DNA of 64,000 nucleotides from Methylobacter sp. Lineage in GTDB: Bacteria > Pseudomonadota > Gammaproteobacteria > Methylococcales > Methylomonadaceae. This document shows positions 9,701 through 16,856 of this stretch, one piece after another. The translations under genes were made by a program, and so were the position numbers. Location: NCBI GenBank assembly GCA_030699385.1, contig JAUYMY010000017.1, positions 1 through 64,000 of the forward strand, written 5' to 3'. The notes beneath the pieces are model-generated. The model was not told the origin of the DNA. It saw only the letters and a list, made by a program, of their open reading frames with translations, and did no database searches. Position 1 is the stretch's first letter, and every line of letters begins with the position of its first letter.

Positions 9701-11301
9701 CCTTGCTGGAAGCGCAAGGCTACAGCTTTGACGCGCTGATCTTAAAACGGCAGGCCGAACTTACTGTGATGGATGAAAGCTTGGTTGACTTACAGCTCGC
9801 GATTAACGCCGCTCAAGACGCGGCCAAAACCCGCGCCTTAGAAATCGAGCTGCTTAATCTAGCCGGTGCGGATATTAAAGCCCTGGCCATGACCCGCGAA
9901 GATGAATTAAAAGCCCTGTCGGCCACTGACCAGGCCATTAAGCAACAAATCTACTTGTTGCAAGACCTGCAAAAAGCGGTTGATGACGCCAAAACAGGCA
10001 CCGATACCGCCATGAAAGTGCTGCAAAAAGCCGTTGAAGCTGAACGCAAAACCATCACCGAAAAATACAACGCCGGTATCAAGACCACTCAAGATGCCAT
10101 CGACTTGCTGGGCAAATCAACCGACAAACTGAAAGGCCTGTCCTCGGCACTCAAATCGTTTTTGGATAACTTGGTTATCAAAGGCCAGGAAGCGTTCTAC
10201 CGGGCTGAAGCGCAAGCACAGCTTTCAACAGCGTTAATCATTGCTAAAGCAGGCGGCGGCATTAACAACCCTGACGAATTGATTAAAGCGATCAATACAG
10301 TTGCAAGACCAAGTGAAGATTTGTTCGGTAACTTCATCGACTACCAGCGCGACTTTTTACTGACCGCCAACACGATCAGCGAGTTAAACGATTTAACTGA
10401 CGTGGCGTTGTCGGTTGATGAGTTGCAGCTTAAAGCACTAAAAGATTCACTAGACATTGACAAAAAATGGTATGACGCTGAAATGTCTCGGCTTGACGAC
10501 ATTGTAGATAACGCACAGGCGCAAATCGACGCGGTTAATGGTGTGACCGTGGCAGTGATGACTGTTGACGCAGCTATTAATAATCTGGCCGTAGCTATGA
10601 GTGCTCAGGCAGCTGCACAGACCACATTGGTAAGTGCTAAATCGGCAGCAGGTGGCGGCGGCGGTGGCGGTATAGCCAGAAATCCAGCGCCAATTTATGA
10701 TCCAATCTATGGAGGCATAGACCCCAATTACGGCAATGTCATAGCGCCAGTAACGCCTGCGCCATCAACTCCAGCACCTGCACCAGCGGCAAAACCTTAC
10801 GTGCCTAGCGCAGCCGTATCTGCCGCATTGTCATCAGGACAAAACTTTGCAGCTACCGTAAGGACATTTGTCAATGACACCTTGGCTAATGGCAACCCTA
10901 TCGACATTTACCGTTCTGCCATTGAGCAGAACGTAAAGGCTGGAACTCTTGATGGCATCATGGGCTGGGCTCCAGGTACATCTAATGCGTGGGCAACTGA
11001 AAATAACCTGCCAAAATTTGCCCAAGGCATCAATGAAGTGCCGTTTGATATGACAGCGCAAATACACCAGGGCGAACGCATCCTGCCAGCGGCGGACAAC
11101 AAAGAGCTGATGCTGCGGCTGTCTGAGCCACGCGATAGCGGCAGCAAAGAGCTGGCGGCAGAAATACGCGCCCTTCGCGCCGAAGTGGCTAGTCTGAAAG
11201 CGAGTAACGAAGATTCTGCCCGGAGCAACCGCAAGACCGCTGACACGCTGGAGCGCGTCACCCGTGGCGGTGAAGCCATGCAAACCGAGGCGTACGTATG
11301 A
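3721..11301 (+). CDS. Giant phage tape measure protein
   Basis: A 2526-residue protein. Residues about 60-260 match the tape measure N-terminal domain (LNKAVEGMGGT, GEATSVMIQLSQALSSG, NGSRIVDALSTATGKS). Hydrophobic helices, including a long run near 997-1035, could cross the host membrane. The C-terminal half has two copies of a ~100-residue coiled-coil unit (near 1624 and 1987) flanking three ~88-residue units starting IDLFSTPEQK-like (near 1729, 1817, 1905). A glycine run near 2311 and a Pro/Ala linker precede a C-terminal coiled coil. Tape length sets tail length, so a tail of several hundred nanometres is expected. AGGGA precedes the start, and the stop overlaps the next start (ATGA). Confidence 0.95.
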   Translation: MSDLSLTLRIRANADGTVSVLNGTANSVRNIGAETGRARDAMERLTSSIARVGHYAGLAFGGAWLGGKARDVIMLADQMTLLDARIKIATSSIKDYQTANAQLTQISLQTGSSLEANAQLFGRLNKAVEGMGGTVNTTLGLTKTLAQGLKVSGASAGEATSVMIQLSQALSSGVLRGDEFNSIMENGSRIVDALSTATGKSRGELRKMAEDGKLSAQVVVEALQSQAGAIDKDFAKIPLTIGMAMENINTSFARYVENANQSAGATGFFAQSLNGLSQNLTPVIDSLLTLGQIGVTVFVARLIPALTAYIAAKYSAITVEMAHAAAITMDLERTVALTAVQAANTTATVASLQAQLAVTAAMGPRMALTNSLNIALVAQTSATAAATAATEALAVSTASATLTLKSLLSVTSLVNVALAGLVGWEIGGWLNKFETVRRVANDALYSILTVLEEVSYRWDKVFSSKGSAEIETAHAATTASLQDLISETNSYVKGSNDAAKATTQQAAALAPLAAGHEAIGKAAKAHAAGLSEAEKAAKKLAQEEENFQAKAISFLNGQAEQLRLLKLTGKERELEAKISSDLNSVLGELYDSTKIYTEAKAMLIAEVMNNTMAIARETEAQERQNEAWAEAVKQANELYDIKRDTSDTQELARMAESLHLMGATNAEIKQRIDLEKQLSDAVRAHPDQDPQVIRDQLIARQRASDEIAQYTDSNTEKSAEWMEAQFKKAAENIQDSFADMFESMLNGDAMDSIEAFAQNIRKTINQAISQQLALDLQNLFSENGSIVNVLKSGFMFAIAAAVNWFKKAPAVRTAAPSEVGNSTVAGTGAMHIADSLGRDRGFEWQTQTVIEFNKNLDNLTYTLMSTAKMGMATFSKEIASFSSSLTNSLVMSKITDFFKPVADMVSSAFTATKDLFKPVVDVVSSGLKAAGEALGIVAKETTTAVVGGAKELAGGAIKAAGQVVAVVGAIYTAFEYFSGLSDMIERGSVTEIISKTGMLIGAGMMAAAALMATIPVVGWIGAAIALIASAIGLMGKPKVPNFWMNNYNPDQSGADYKYNAGAPEYTHTGNKDAHIGRETPFGMLVFSSHEMSLTVDQMRSQFGELLDTVVQFDTSLYNTIMGLDEAAGEAGKTMLYFNNLLKDGNQGVTSIATKQNSSDLNTGDMLQVRYTWIVDKLAESGSEVGQYINAWFDVITEKFIDVSQDNSMFVVGVIGMLAENVEKFMALPLELVDLIGQSVKAVSAGGTPDTVRDEINGVLNAFVTVQAGLAMLDLSVDDNRVISFLAGINKIGFGVEDAAVNLVSYGMAIEHLNGSLIASGDELMATVEAKFASLKGHGLDNAQINAFFGSFGLMSKMFAEADVAFSEADLDNAAQSIHNLAKASVEVAKNSIDHLIATEKLTAVTRESAIATLVKTGKLEEATVAEAEYGASIMTVTKDLLSQMGFIQQVGYLAGQTLGEMGISANTWVAAAQNVVNVFGDMEAAMQWLDATAKNFLNPTEYSQYNLDTAQRSIAGMVAANPALEGITADSIRAVLQSGAIEGFIESFAQGNGDLAKEIVTMINLVGRQSYAQRALNEAITANVQLAPAQVYALDAVKVATEDNTNATDDLAKAAADAAALAKQYREMEITLMGLQGLTHQALIEKRNDELAAMDSSLVKLQKQIYAQEDANKTRELEHKLMTLQAKEAEVLTATRAKELLALSGTDAAIQQLIWGLEDAAKAAELAKNAIALFSTPEQKQAALGQSLFDKLSGVFAASELEFMAKGGNKAVIEMYNWLLSTGEQGAAKIAALNAVAPDVKAFTDNVDAATQAIKSAIDLFLTPEQKLANLGQELYDKLLPAFGDDLLVRMAEGGTQAVVDVYNELGNMGAEGKALQAILLANAGAISEFSNGVGDASIALHKAAIDLFSTPKQLHAWSGDKLVNELGALFSQSDIELMAQGKDSTIALYNSLLDLGGDGKDKIALLDKLHVEIKAWLDYEEAILTKRHEMEMTLLEAQGYSFDALILKRQAELTVMDESLVDLQLAINAAQDAAKTRALEIELLNLAGADIKALAMTREDELKALSATDQAIKQQIYLLQDLQKAVDDAKTGTDTAMKVLQKAVEAERKTITEKYNAGIKTTQDAIDLLGKSTDKLKGLSSALKSFLDNLVIKGQEAFYRAEAQAQLSTALIIAKAGGGINNPDELIKAINTVARPSEDLFGNFIDYQRDFLLTANTISELNDLTDVALSVDELQLKALKDSLDIDKKWYDAEMSRLDDIVDNAQAQIDAVNGVTVAVMTVDAAINNLAVAMSAQAAAQTTLVSAKSAAGGGGGGGIARNPAPIYDPIYGGIDPNYGNVIAPVTPAPSTPAPAPAAKPYVPSAAVSAALSSGQNFAATVRTFVNDTLANGNPIDIYRSAIEQNVKAGTLDGIMGWAPGTSNAWATENNLPKFAQGINEVPFDMTAQIHQGERILPAADNKELMLRLSEPRDSGSKELAAEIRALRAEVASLKASNEDSARSNRKTADTLERVTRGGEAMQTEAYV

Positions 11302-12215
11302 GAGTGATACCCCCACTGGAAATAACCGCCGGTCGTTTTACCAGCAGCACGATTGCTGAACCGGATGCAGGTGAAACCGCATGGAACGCGGCCACCAGCT
11401 ACACGGTTGGCGATATTGCAATAAGAACCACCACGCATCGAAAATATCAAAACCTGATAGCCGGTGTCGATGCGACTAACCCCGAATCCGCGCCGACGCG
11501 CTGGCTGGATGTAGGCCCAACCAATAAATGGGCGATGTTTGACACGATACGCAACAGCGCCACGATTAAAGCCACCACAGTAACCGTAGTATTAACTCCA
11601 GGCGTTCGCGTCGATGCAGTTGCATTGCTCGGTGTAGTCGCCAATTCAGCCGTCATTAGCATGACCAGCGTCACCGGCGGCGGCACGGTCTACAACAGCG
11701 GCACGATTAATCTGAATACCCGTGAAGTGCTGGATTGGTACGACTATTTTTTTAAAGCCTTCAGTACGCAACCCAGTATTGCCTTGTTTGATTTGCCGCC
11801 TTATTCGGACGGCATCATCACCATCACACTGAATGCCACTTCGGGCAATGTCGAATGCGGCGCTTGTGTCATTGGCTCACAGTTTTACTTAGGCGGCGTG
11901 CAATACGAGGCCGAAAACGATGTGCTGAATTTTTCCAGCGTCACCCGTGATTTCGCCGGGGGTACGGCAACCATGGTGCAACGCCGCAATGTGCCCAAAA
12001 CCATCCAAAGTATCTGGGCGGATAAAAGCCGCGTTAATGCCATACGCGATCTACGTGATTCACTGAACGCTATGCCAGCCGTTTGGTCTGGTCTGTATGA
12101 CGATACCGATCAGTATTTTGAAGCGTTATTAATCTTGGGATTTTATAAAAAATTCTCTATCAATTTGCGCTATCCGCAACATGCAATTATTAGTTTAGAA
12201 CTAGAGGAAATCTAA
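11298..12215 (+). CDS. Phage distal tail/baseplate protein with carbohydrate-binding-like segment
   Basis: A 305-residue protein overlapping the end of the tape measure gene by 4 bases, the position of distal tail proteins in siphoviruses. Near residues 28-55, AWNAATSYTVGDIAIRTTTH resembles the WxxxTxYxxGDxV pattern of small CBM5/12-type chitin-binding-like modules seen in tail proteins. The middle is beta-rich, and the end (AIISLELEEI) is acidic. A role at the tail tip, perhaps with weak glycan binding, is an inference from position and that motif. Confidence 0.6.
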   Translation: MRVIPPLEITAGRFTSSTIAEPDAGETAWNAATSYTVGDIAIRTTTHRKYQNLIAGVDATNPESAPTRWLDVGPTNKWAMFDTIRNSATIKATTVTVVLTPGVRVDAVALLGVVANSAVISMTSVTGGGTVYNSGTINLNTREVLDWYDYFFKAFSTQPSIALFDLPPYSDGIITITLNATSGNVECGACVIGSQFYLGGVQYEAENDVLNFSSVTRDFAGGTATMVQRRNVPKTIQSIWADKSRVNAIRDLRDSLNAMPAVWSGLYDDTDQYFEALLILGFYKKFSINLRYPQHAIISLELEEI

Positions 12216-12799
12216 TGGCACAAACCAACCCCACGGCTATTTCGGCGCTGCCCACTGCGCCAAGTACCGCTAATCCGGCAAGCTTCGCTACGCTGGCTGA
12301 TGCGTTTATTGCGGCGTTGGCTACGTTACGCACTGAAACTAATGCCATTTCAACCGTCAATTACAACAATGCGGTCGATGCGTTTAACAATGCGGTTGCA
12401 GCGGCGGCAAGTGCTGCCGACGCGGCCACACAGTTTTCTTTAGCCACGACACAGGCCAATAACGCCGCTGCCAGCGCTTTTACTGCTGTCAATGCACCTG
12501 GCACATCAGCGACATCAACTACATCACTGACGGTAGGGTTAGGCAGTCAATCACTTACCATCCAAACCGGGAAAAGCTGGGTTATCGGCCAATTTGTCGT
12601 TATCGCATCAACGGCAAGCCCGGCTAATTATATGACCGGCCAGATAACCGCTTATGACTCGGGGACAGGCGCTTTAGCAGTGTTAGTTGACCGTTCCAGC
12701 GGTGCAGGCACTCTTGCTGCGTGGACAATCTCATTAACAGCGCCTGTCCATGACATAGAGCGCACCTTATCAATCGCGTCACTTAAACTATTAGGTTAA
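12215..12799 (+). CDS. Alanine-rich phage tail fibre-like protein
   Basis: A 194-residue protein starting in a TAATG overlap with the gene before. Residues about 50-95 are an alanine/asparagine-rich helix (VDAFNNAVAAAASAADAATQ) typical of trimeric coiled coils in tail fibres. A short beta domain (VGLGSQSLTIQTGKSWVIGQFVVIAS) follows and resembles repeated phage fibre modules that begin ITxGxKxFTVQ. It lies between the distal tail protein and the glycine-rich adhesin, so I infer a structural fibre or linker subunit. Confidence 0.6.
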   Translation: MAQTNPTAISALPTAPSTANPASFATLADAFIAALATLRTETNAISTVNYNNAVDAFNNAVAAAASAADAATQFSLATTQANNAAASAFTAVNAPGTSATSTTSLTVGLGSQSLTIQTGKSWVIGQFVVIASTASPANYMTGQITAYDSGTGALAVLVDRSSGAGTLAAWTISLTAPVHDIERTLSIASLKLLG

Positions 12800-12802
12800 A
12801 CA

Positions 12803-13102
12803 ATGGCACTGAAAATACAACAACTCACCCCGGCGGCGGAGACATTAACCTCATTCGCCGCCGTCCCAGCCGGTAAGGAGTGGCTCTGGGACATCAATAT
12901 ATGCAGCCGTGCTCAATCTGATGTGACTATCAGACTGGCTGTCACGGTTGGCGCAACTACCGCTTATCTTGAATACGGGAGAGCGCTATCACCCGGGGAG
13001 CCGTTGGAGCGCACTAGCCGGAAGCTACCAGAAAATGCGCTGGTTAAAGTATGGGCATCCGAGGCGGATGTTGATTTTACACTTGAATATGTGGAGGAAT
13101 AA
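12803..13102 (+). CDS. Small beta-rich phage tail-associated protein
   Basis: A 99-residue, all-beta protein (MALKIQQLTPAAETLTSFAAVPAGKEWLWDINIC) that resembles a recurring small tail protein family located beside fibre genes in siphoviruses and Mu-like phages. The family's function is not established; a coat or attachment subunit is likely. It starts 3 bases after the previous stop and ends 2 bases before the next start, so it is tightly co-transcribed. Confidence 0.6.
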   Translation: MALKIQQLTPAAETLTSFAAVPAGKEWLWDINICSRAQSDVTIRLAVTVGATTAYLEYGRALSPGEPLERTSRKLPENALVKVWASEADVDFTLEYVEE

Positions 13103-13104
13103 TC

Positions 13105-14886
13105 ATGGCTATTAGTACAAGTAAAGATAAACCGGCTCGATTCAACAACCGACAGGCATTTGTGAATAGTTTTGGTGCAGAGTTCGTAGTACCGAATGGT
13201 GTTACTGATGTTTATGCCACACTGGTTGCAGCCGGTGGTAGGCATGGAACCGCAAATACCGCCCCGATTTCAGTAGGTGCTGCTGTAGCAATGGCAATTA
13301 GTGCCAATGGACGTTATACGATTTCATCGGTTAATTCTGGTGCTCCATGTGACCTATTATTAGCTGACCCAGTTGGCCGAAAGCTGGCAAGACGAGCAAC
13401 GTCTGCGGCAGTAACTACTGCGCATGGTGGATACCAAACAATCGCATTGGACAATGGTTTTTTCATCACTGCTGGAAGTGCAACTACAGGTTCCTGTAGT
13501 TTAAATGCCGGTGTAACTGTATCCGCTGACATCGGCACTTTGCTAACTGGCTATAGCACCATTGCCGCTGCGCCTATTATGGAGTTTGCACCTACCGCGG
13601 ATGTTAGGGCGTGTTACGTCAATTCTACCACCACGACATTAACACTATGGAACGGTACAAATTGGACTAATGGCTATGGAGCATATTCAGGAAAATCATT
13701 CGCTTCTATGTCCTATGCAAACGGCTTTTTTATTGCTGGGGAAAATAACGCTACCAGCAAAACCAGCCTTTATTACCAGACAGAAGCCTTAGCCAACACG
13801 GCGGCTGCATGGAGCAATGTTGTTATTGATGCAGTTGATAATGTCATCATCCGCGATGTGATTTACGGCGGCGGATTATATGTTGCAGTAGGTGCAGGTG
13901 GCAAGATTTACACCAGCGCAACGCTAGGAGGAACATGGACGGCGCAGACTTCAAATACTGCTCAGGATTTGTATGCTGTTAAGTATGCTAATGGCCGTTA
14001 CGTTGCTATTGGGTCAAATGGGGCTACTACCACATCTATTAATGGCATAACCTGGGTAGCTACGACAGCAAGCGCACTTGCCAGATACCGAAAAGATTTA
14101 TGGTATTGGAAGGCGCAAAGTGTTTGGGTTTTAGGAGCAGGTGCATCATCAACATGGTACTACTCAACTGACGCAACCTCATGGACTGTCGGGCCGGTTG
14201 CGTCTACTTATGGTGTTTGCGTAACAACAGCAGGCCTCATTTATGCAACCGGTAGCGCAACGCAATTCATTACAACCAATCCTGCCACGCCTGGAGCAGT
14301 GCTCTCTACATCAAACGATGGGGGCAATGCAGCGGTTAGTAGTGCAACGAGAGGAGTGCTGGTTTCAGTTGCCGGTGGCATCATAGGCGCGGCTAATGTC
14401 GGTGGAGACGGAGGCTCCAGCACTGGTACTGCCATGAAAGGTGGTCAATCCGCAACTGTCCCAGCACAGGGTGATAATGGTAATGGTGGCATCACGACCA
14501 CCATCATTGCTACTGGAACAGGAGGCCCAGCAGGTGCAGCTAATCTGTATGGTGGAGGTGGTGCGACGCTGCTATCAACAGTGATGGAATGGCTAGAAGG
14601 CCTGTTTATTCCTGGAGCTGCCGGAGCTTGGTGGACAACATCTGCCTTATCTGGTGGCGGTGGCTCTGCGCTTGCTCGTGGTGGTGTTGCTGGTGGTTCC
14701 GGTATGGGGCCAGGAGGTGGTCAAGGTAGTACAACTGCTGGTGCGGGTGGTGGAGGTGAAGCCGTTGTCCGCTACAAACTCACAGTAACGCCGGGGGAAA
14801 TTCTTTCGGTATCTACTGGTCTGGCTGCCCAGAACGGTGCTGAAACTATTAAACCTTTTTGCGGCTGGGCTGCATTGGAGTGGTAA
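13105..14886 (+). CDS. Tail adhesin with Asp-box-like repeats and glycine-rich C-terminus
   Basis: A 593-residue protein with a GGAGG ribosome site. Roughly residues 220-390 hold several Asp-box/BNR-like turns (for example TSINGITWVATT, STDATSWTVGP, KIYTSATLGGTWTAQ), suggesting a beta-propeller. Residues about 410-560 are a glycine-rich domain (GGGGSALARGGVAGGSGMG, AGGGGEAVVRYKLTVTPGEIL) like those of phage glycine-rich adhesins, where glycine loops form the receptor-binding tip. Together with its place at the 3' end of the tail cluster this points to host-receptor recognition. The receptor is unknown. Confidence 0.75.
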   Translation: MAISTSKDKPARFNNRQAFVNSFGAEFVVPNGVTDVYATLVAAGGRHGTANTAPISVGAAVAMAISANGRYTISSVNSGAPCDLLLADPVGRKLARRATSAAVTTAHGGYQTIALDNGFFITAGSATTGSCSLNAGVTVSADIGTLLTGYSTIAAAPIMEFAPTADVRACYVNSTTTTLTLWNGTNWTNGYGAYSGKSFASMSYANGFFIAGENNATSKTSLYYQTEALANTAAAWSNVVIDAVDNVIIRDVIYGGGLYVAVGAGGKIYTSATLGGTWTAQTSNTAQDLYAVKYANGRYVAIGSNGATTTSINGITWVATTASALARYRKDLWYWKAQSVWVLGAGASSTWYYSTDATSWTVGPVASTYGVCVTTAGLIYATGSATQFITTNPATPGAVLSTSNDGGNAAVSSATRGVLVSVAGGIIGAANVGGDGGSSTGTAMKGGQSATVPAQGDNGNGGITTTIIATGTGGPAGAANLYGGGGATLLSTVMEWLEGLFIPGAAGAWWTTSALSGGGGSALARGGVAGGSGMGPGGGQGSTTAGAGGGGEAVVRYKLTVTPGEILSVSTGLAAQNGAETIKPFCGWAALEW

Positions 14887-14888
14887 TC

Positions 14889-15290
14889 ATGTACGCATAC
14901 ATTCGTGATGGAGTGGTTGCCCATATAGCAACTAGCAATGGGGAATATTTACAGGGCGTGGAAGCAGTTGTTCCGTGTGATGAGTTGGTTACAGTGGGTA
15001 TGTTGTGGGATGGCACAGCATTTGGCAGACCAAGTGTTGTTGCGGCTTATCCCAAAGTATCCCCAGTGGAATTTAAGTTGCTGTTTACCTCGTCCGAGCG
15101 GGTGGCCATTAAAGCCATTCGGCCAACCGACGCTATTGTCGATGACTTCTACGACATTATGGACGACCCACGGTTGACCGAGGTTGATTTAGCCTTGCAG
15201 TCGGTACAGGCTGCACTGGGTTATCTAACCGCGCTGGGGATGCTGGCGGCGGGGCGCAGGGAAGACATCCTGTTAGGTGTGGTGCAGTAA
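14889..15290 (+). CDS. Phage tail fibre assembly-like/fibre-associated protein
   Basis: A 133-residue protein. The frame is open from 14859, but the ATG at 14889, placed as TAATC-ATG just after the adhesin stop, gives the plausible start MYAYIRDGVVAHIATS. The N-terminal ~50 residues resemble small phage proteins that sit at the very end of tail clusters. The C-terminal half has LLFTSSERVAIKAIRPTDAIVDDFYDIMDDPRLTEVDLA, a pattern found in several phage proteins after fibre genes. Function unknown; chaperone or fibre-associated roles are possible. Confidence 0.6.
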   Translation: MYAYIRDGVVAHIATSNGEYLQGVEAVVPCDELVTVGMLWDGTAFGRPSVVAAYPKVSPVEFKLLFTSSERVAIKAIRPTDAIVDDFYDIMDDPRLTEVDLALQSVQAALGYLTALGMLAAGRREDILLGVVQ

Positions 15291-15615
15291 ACCAGTCGGG
15301 TGGCGTAACAGCTACCTGTCAATGGGGCGTGCTGGTGTAATTTTATCCGGTTAAAACGTTGATGACAGTATTGTGACTAATGAAAATAGTTATCACATTA
15401 TGAAAGTGATGGAGCCGCCAAATATCGCACAAATTAACGCCAAATATCGCGCGGCGCTACAGATGGGTTAATAATCGACTGGCTAGGGCATCCGGCGCGC
15501 GTCAATTAATGCGTACTTTTTACGGTTGCATCGGCGTTGCAATATCACATTCAGTCTTTTTAGCGCCTAGATTGACGGGTTGCAAACTTAAGCCCGTGCT
15601 GCGTACCTCTGGACA
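15291..15615. other. Spacer between tail cluster and toxin-antitoxin genes
   Basis: No convincing gene. One 23-codon frame at 15400-15471 (+) reads MKVMEPPNIAQINAKYRAALQMG and could be the remnant or start of a small phage gene, but it lacks a ribosome site. This spacer marks the change from GC-richer tail genes to the AT-richer accessory block and is the likely transcription end of the tail operon, although I see no strong plus-strand terminator here. Confidence 0.4.
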
Positions 15616-15640
15616 CAAAAAAGCCGCTTGGTTAGCGGCT
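15616..15640 (-). terminator. Intrinsic terminator of the hicBA-like operon
   Basis: AGCCGC (15622-15627) and GCGGCT (15635-15640) form a 6-bp stem with a 7-base loop. On the minus strand the stem is followed by a T-run (15616-15621). The hairpin overlaps the stop codon of the HicA-like gene at 15639-15641. Confidence 0.7.
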
Positions 15641-15884
15641 ATAGTTGCTTAAAAATCTGGTAAAAATCTTTCTTCTTCCCCTCGGCTTGTTCGGCCATGC
15701 TCTTGATAAGGGTCTGTGAAAAAGGTGCTTTAGGACAATCGACAGTTACCTTGTACAACCTGCCTTGTTCTTCTTTAACCCATTGCTCGTGTGAAGTGCC
15801 TTTTGTGGGACGGGAAATAAAACCTAAGTAAGCGAGAATCCTTTTAACGTCTTTACACGTAAGCGGCGGATATTCTCCACTCAT
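15639..15884 (-). CDS. HicA-like toxin (putative mRNA interferase)
   Basis: An 81-residue protein resembling the HicA dsRNA-binding-fold family: PPLTCKDVKRILAYLGFISR, then the short TKGTSHEQWV motif containing the conserved histidine equivalent of the HicA G-S-H catalytic site, then YKVTVDCPKAPFSQTLIKSMAEQ. HicA toxins cleave mRNA when freed from HicB. Its start overlaps the upstream HicB-like gene by 4 bases (ATGA), so the antitoxin is translated first, the reverse of the classic hicA-hicB order. It lies in the prophage accessory block and probably acts in stabilisation or defence. Confidence 0.75.
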   Translation of the reverse strand: MSGEYPPLTCKDVKRILAYLGFISRPTKGTSHEQWVKEEQGRLYKVTVDCPKAPFSQTLIKSMAEQAEGKKKDFYQIFKQL

Positions 15885-16195
15885 GCCGGAATTAGCGGCA
15901 TGGTTTCATCAAATACATGCTCTGCGCTATGGAACATCGCTATCTTCAGTTTAATAAAGTGGTATTTAAGCCAGAAAGAAAGCGGCGCTCGCCTTGATAA
16001 TAATTGAGCCGCATAGGGCTTATCTTCCCCCGCCAATGCGTCATAAACATATTCGGCAATCATAGCTTCCAGCTTGCTTTTAACTTCTTCAAAAGAATCA
16101 CCTTGGGATGCCAGATTAAAATCAAGGCATACAGCAACCCAGCAATCCCCTTCTTGTTCAGAGTAACATCTTACAATTAGTTCTTTTGGATTCAT
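15881..16195 (-). CDS. HicB-like antitoxin
   Basis: A 104-residue protein with the partial RNase-H-like HicB pattern: GDCWVAVCLDFNLASQGDSFEEVKSKLEAMIAEYV corresponds to the family's xxYxAxCPDLPGxxxxGDTxEEAxxNxxEAI. The C-terminal part (RRAPLSFWLKYHFIKLKIAMF) is not an obvious DNA-binding domain, so autoregulation may be absent or use another route. It sits 24 bases downstream of a small co-oriented gene and overlaps the HicA-like gene. Confidence 0.72.
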   Translation of the reverse strand: MNPKELIVRCYSEQEGDCWVAVCLDFNLASQGDSFEEVKSKLEAMIAEYVYDALAGEDKPYAAQLLSRRAPLSFWLKYHFIKLKIAMFHSAEHVFDETMPLIPA

Positions 16196-16219
16196 CGCAT
16201 CTTCTCCATGCTCGTTGAA

Positions 16220-16402
16220 TCAAGCATTAGGTTGCAGTTTGAACGCTTCGCCTTTCTTTATTTTTTCGCTGATTTCACGACCACGCGCTAACGCCGCCAA
16301 TGCCAACGGGTTAGTTTTATCTTCGTTCATGTGCTGGACGAACCTCGCCGCATCTTTACCACTTAACTCGATACGCCCAAACGTGCTGCTTTTGATTGCC
16401 AT
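16220..16402 (-). CDS. Small conserved hypothetical protein upstream of hicBA
   Basis: A 60-residue protein. A GTG three codons further upstream (16411) is possible, but the ATG at 16402 has AGGG about 10 bases before it. The sequence MAIKSSTFGRIELSGKDAARFVQHMNED followed by NPLALAALARGREISEKI is compact and looks like a genuine small domain. It precedes the HicB-like gene in the same orientation with a 24-base gap, so the three genes probably form one operon. Role unknown; an additional antitoxin or regulator is one possibility. Confidence 0.55.
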   Translation of the reverse strand: MAIKSSTFGRIELSGKDAARFVQHMNEDKTNPLALAALARGREISEKIKKGEAFKLQPNA

Positions 16403-16543
16403 AGAATTCACGCCCTGATAAATAAATTTCTGGCAACCATTGTATTATAAACAACTGCCGATATGTACAATCCGCTACAAAAAAACCGATAAAGCTACTG
16501 GCTAAGACTCAATATGGATTAATCCGTTAAATCTCAGTTTCGC

Positions 16544-16811
16544 TCAATCGCCACTTGTGCGCTTAATATTGATTTTATCTTTTCTATTGCGCCTGAGACT
16601 TGCAGTAGTGTACATTGCGGCTTCTGTTCCTCCGTCGTTAGAGTTCCATCCCATAGCAGCTAAAGCTTGTGTCATATAAAGGTACTTGGAAGCGGCTTAC
16701 TACAGGCGTATAGTGAATAGGCAGGAACTAACGCGCTATATTGCTCAGTTAGTTTAGTAAATACAGTTTCATCAAGTCTATTGCCATGCGAGACTTGGAG
16801 TTGAATATACC
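16544..16811 (-). pseudogene. Possible frameshifted small-gene remnant
   Basis: On the minus strand a 43-codon frame from ATG 16675 to the stop at 16544 (MTQALAAMGWNSNDGGTEAA...) is preceded in another frame by an open stretch ending PAYSLYACSKPLPSTFI. A one-base shift near 16672 would join them into one ~90-residue product. The remaining spacer up to 16856 shows nothing else. This is weak evidence; chance open frames cannot be excluded. Confidence 0.22.
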
Positions 16812-16856
16812 ATATCCTTTAGTTAACTGATTCTTATACTGCGGTGATAAATAAAT

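Noticed and set aside
15400-15471. 23-codon frame in the spacer after the tail cluster considered as a gene
   Set aside because: No ribosome site, no recognisable domain and too short to separate from chance.
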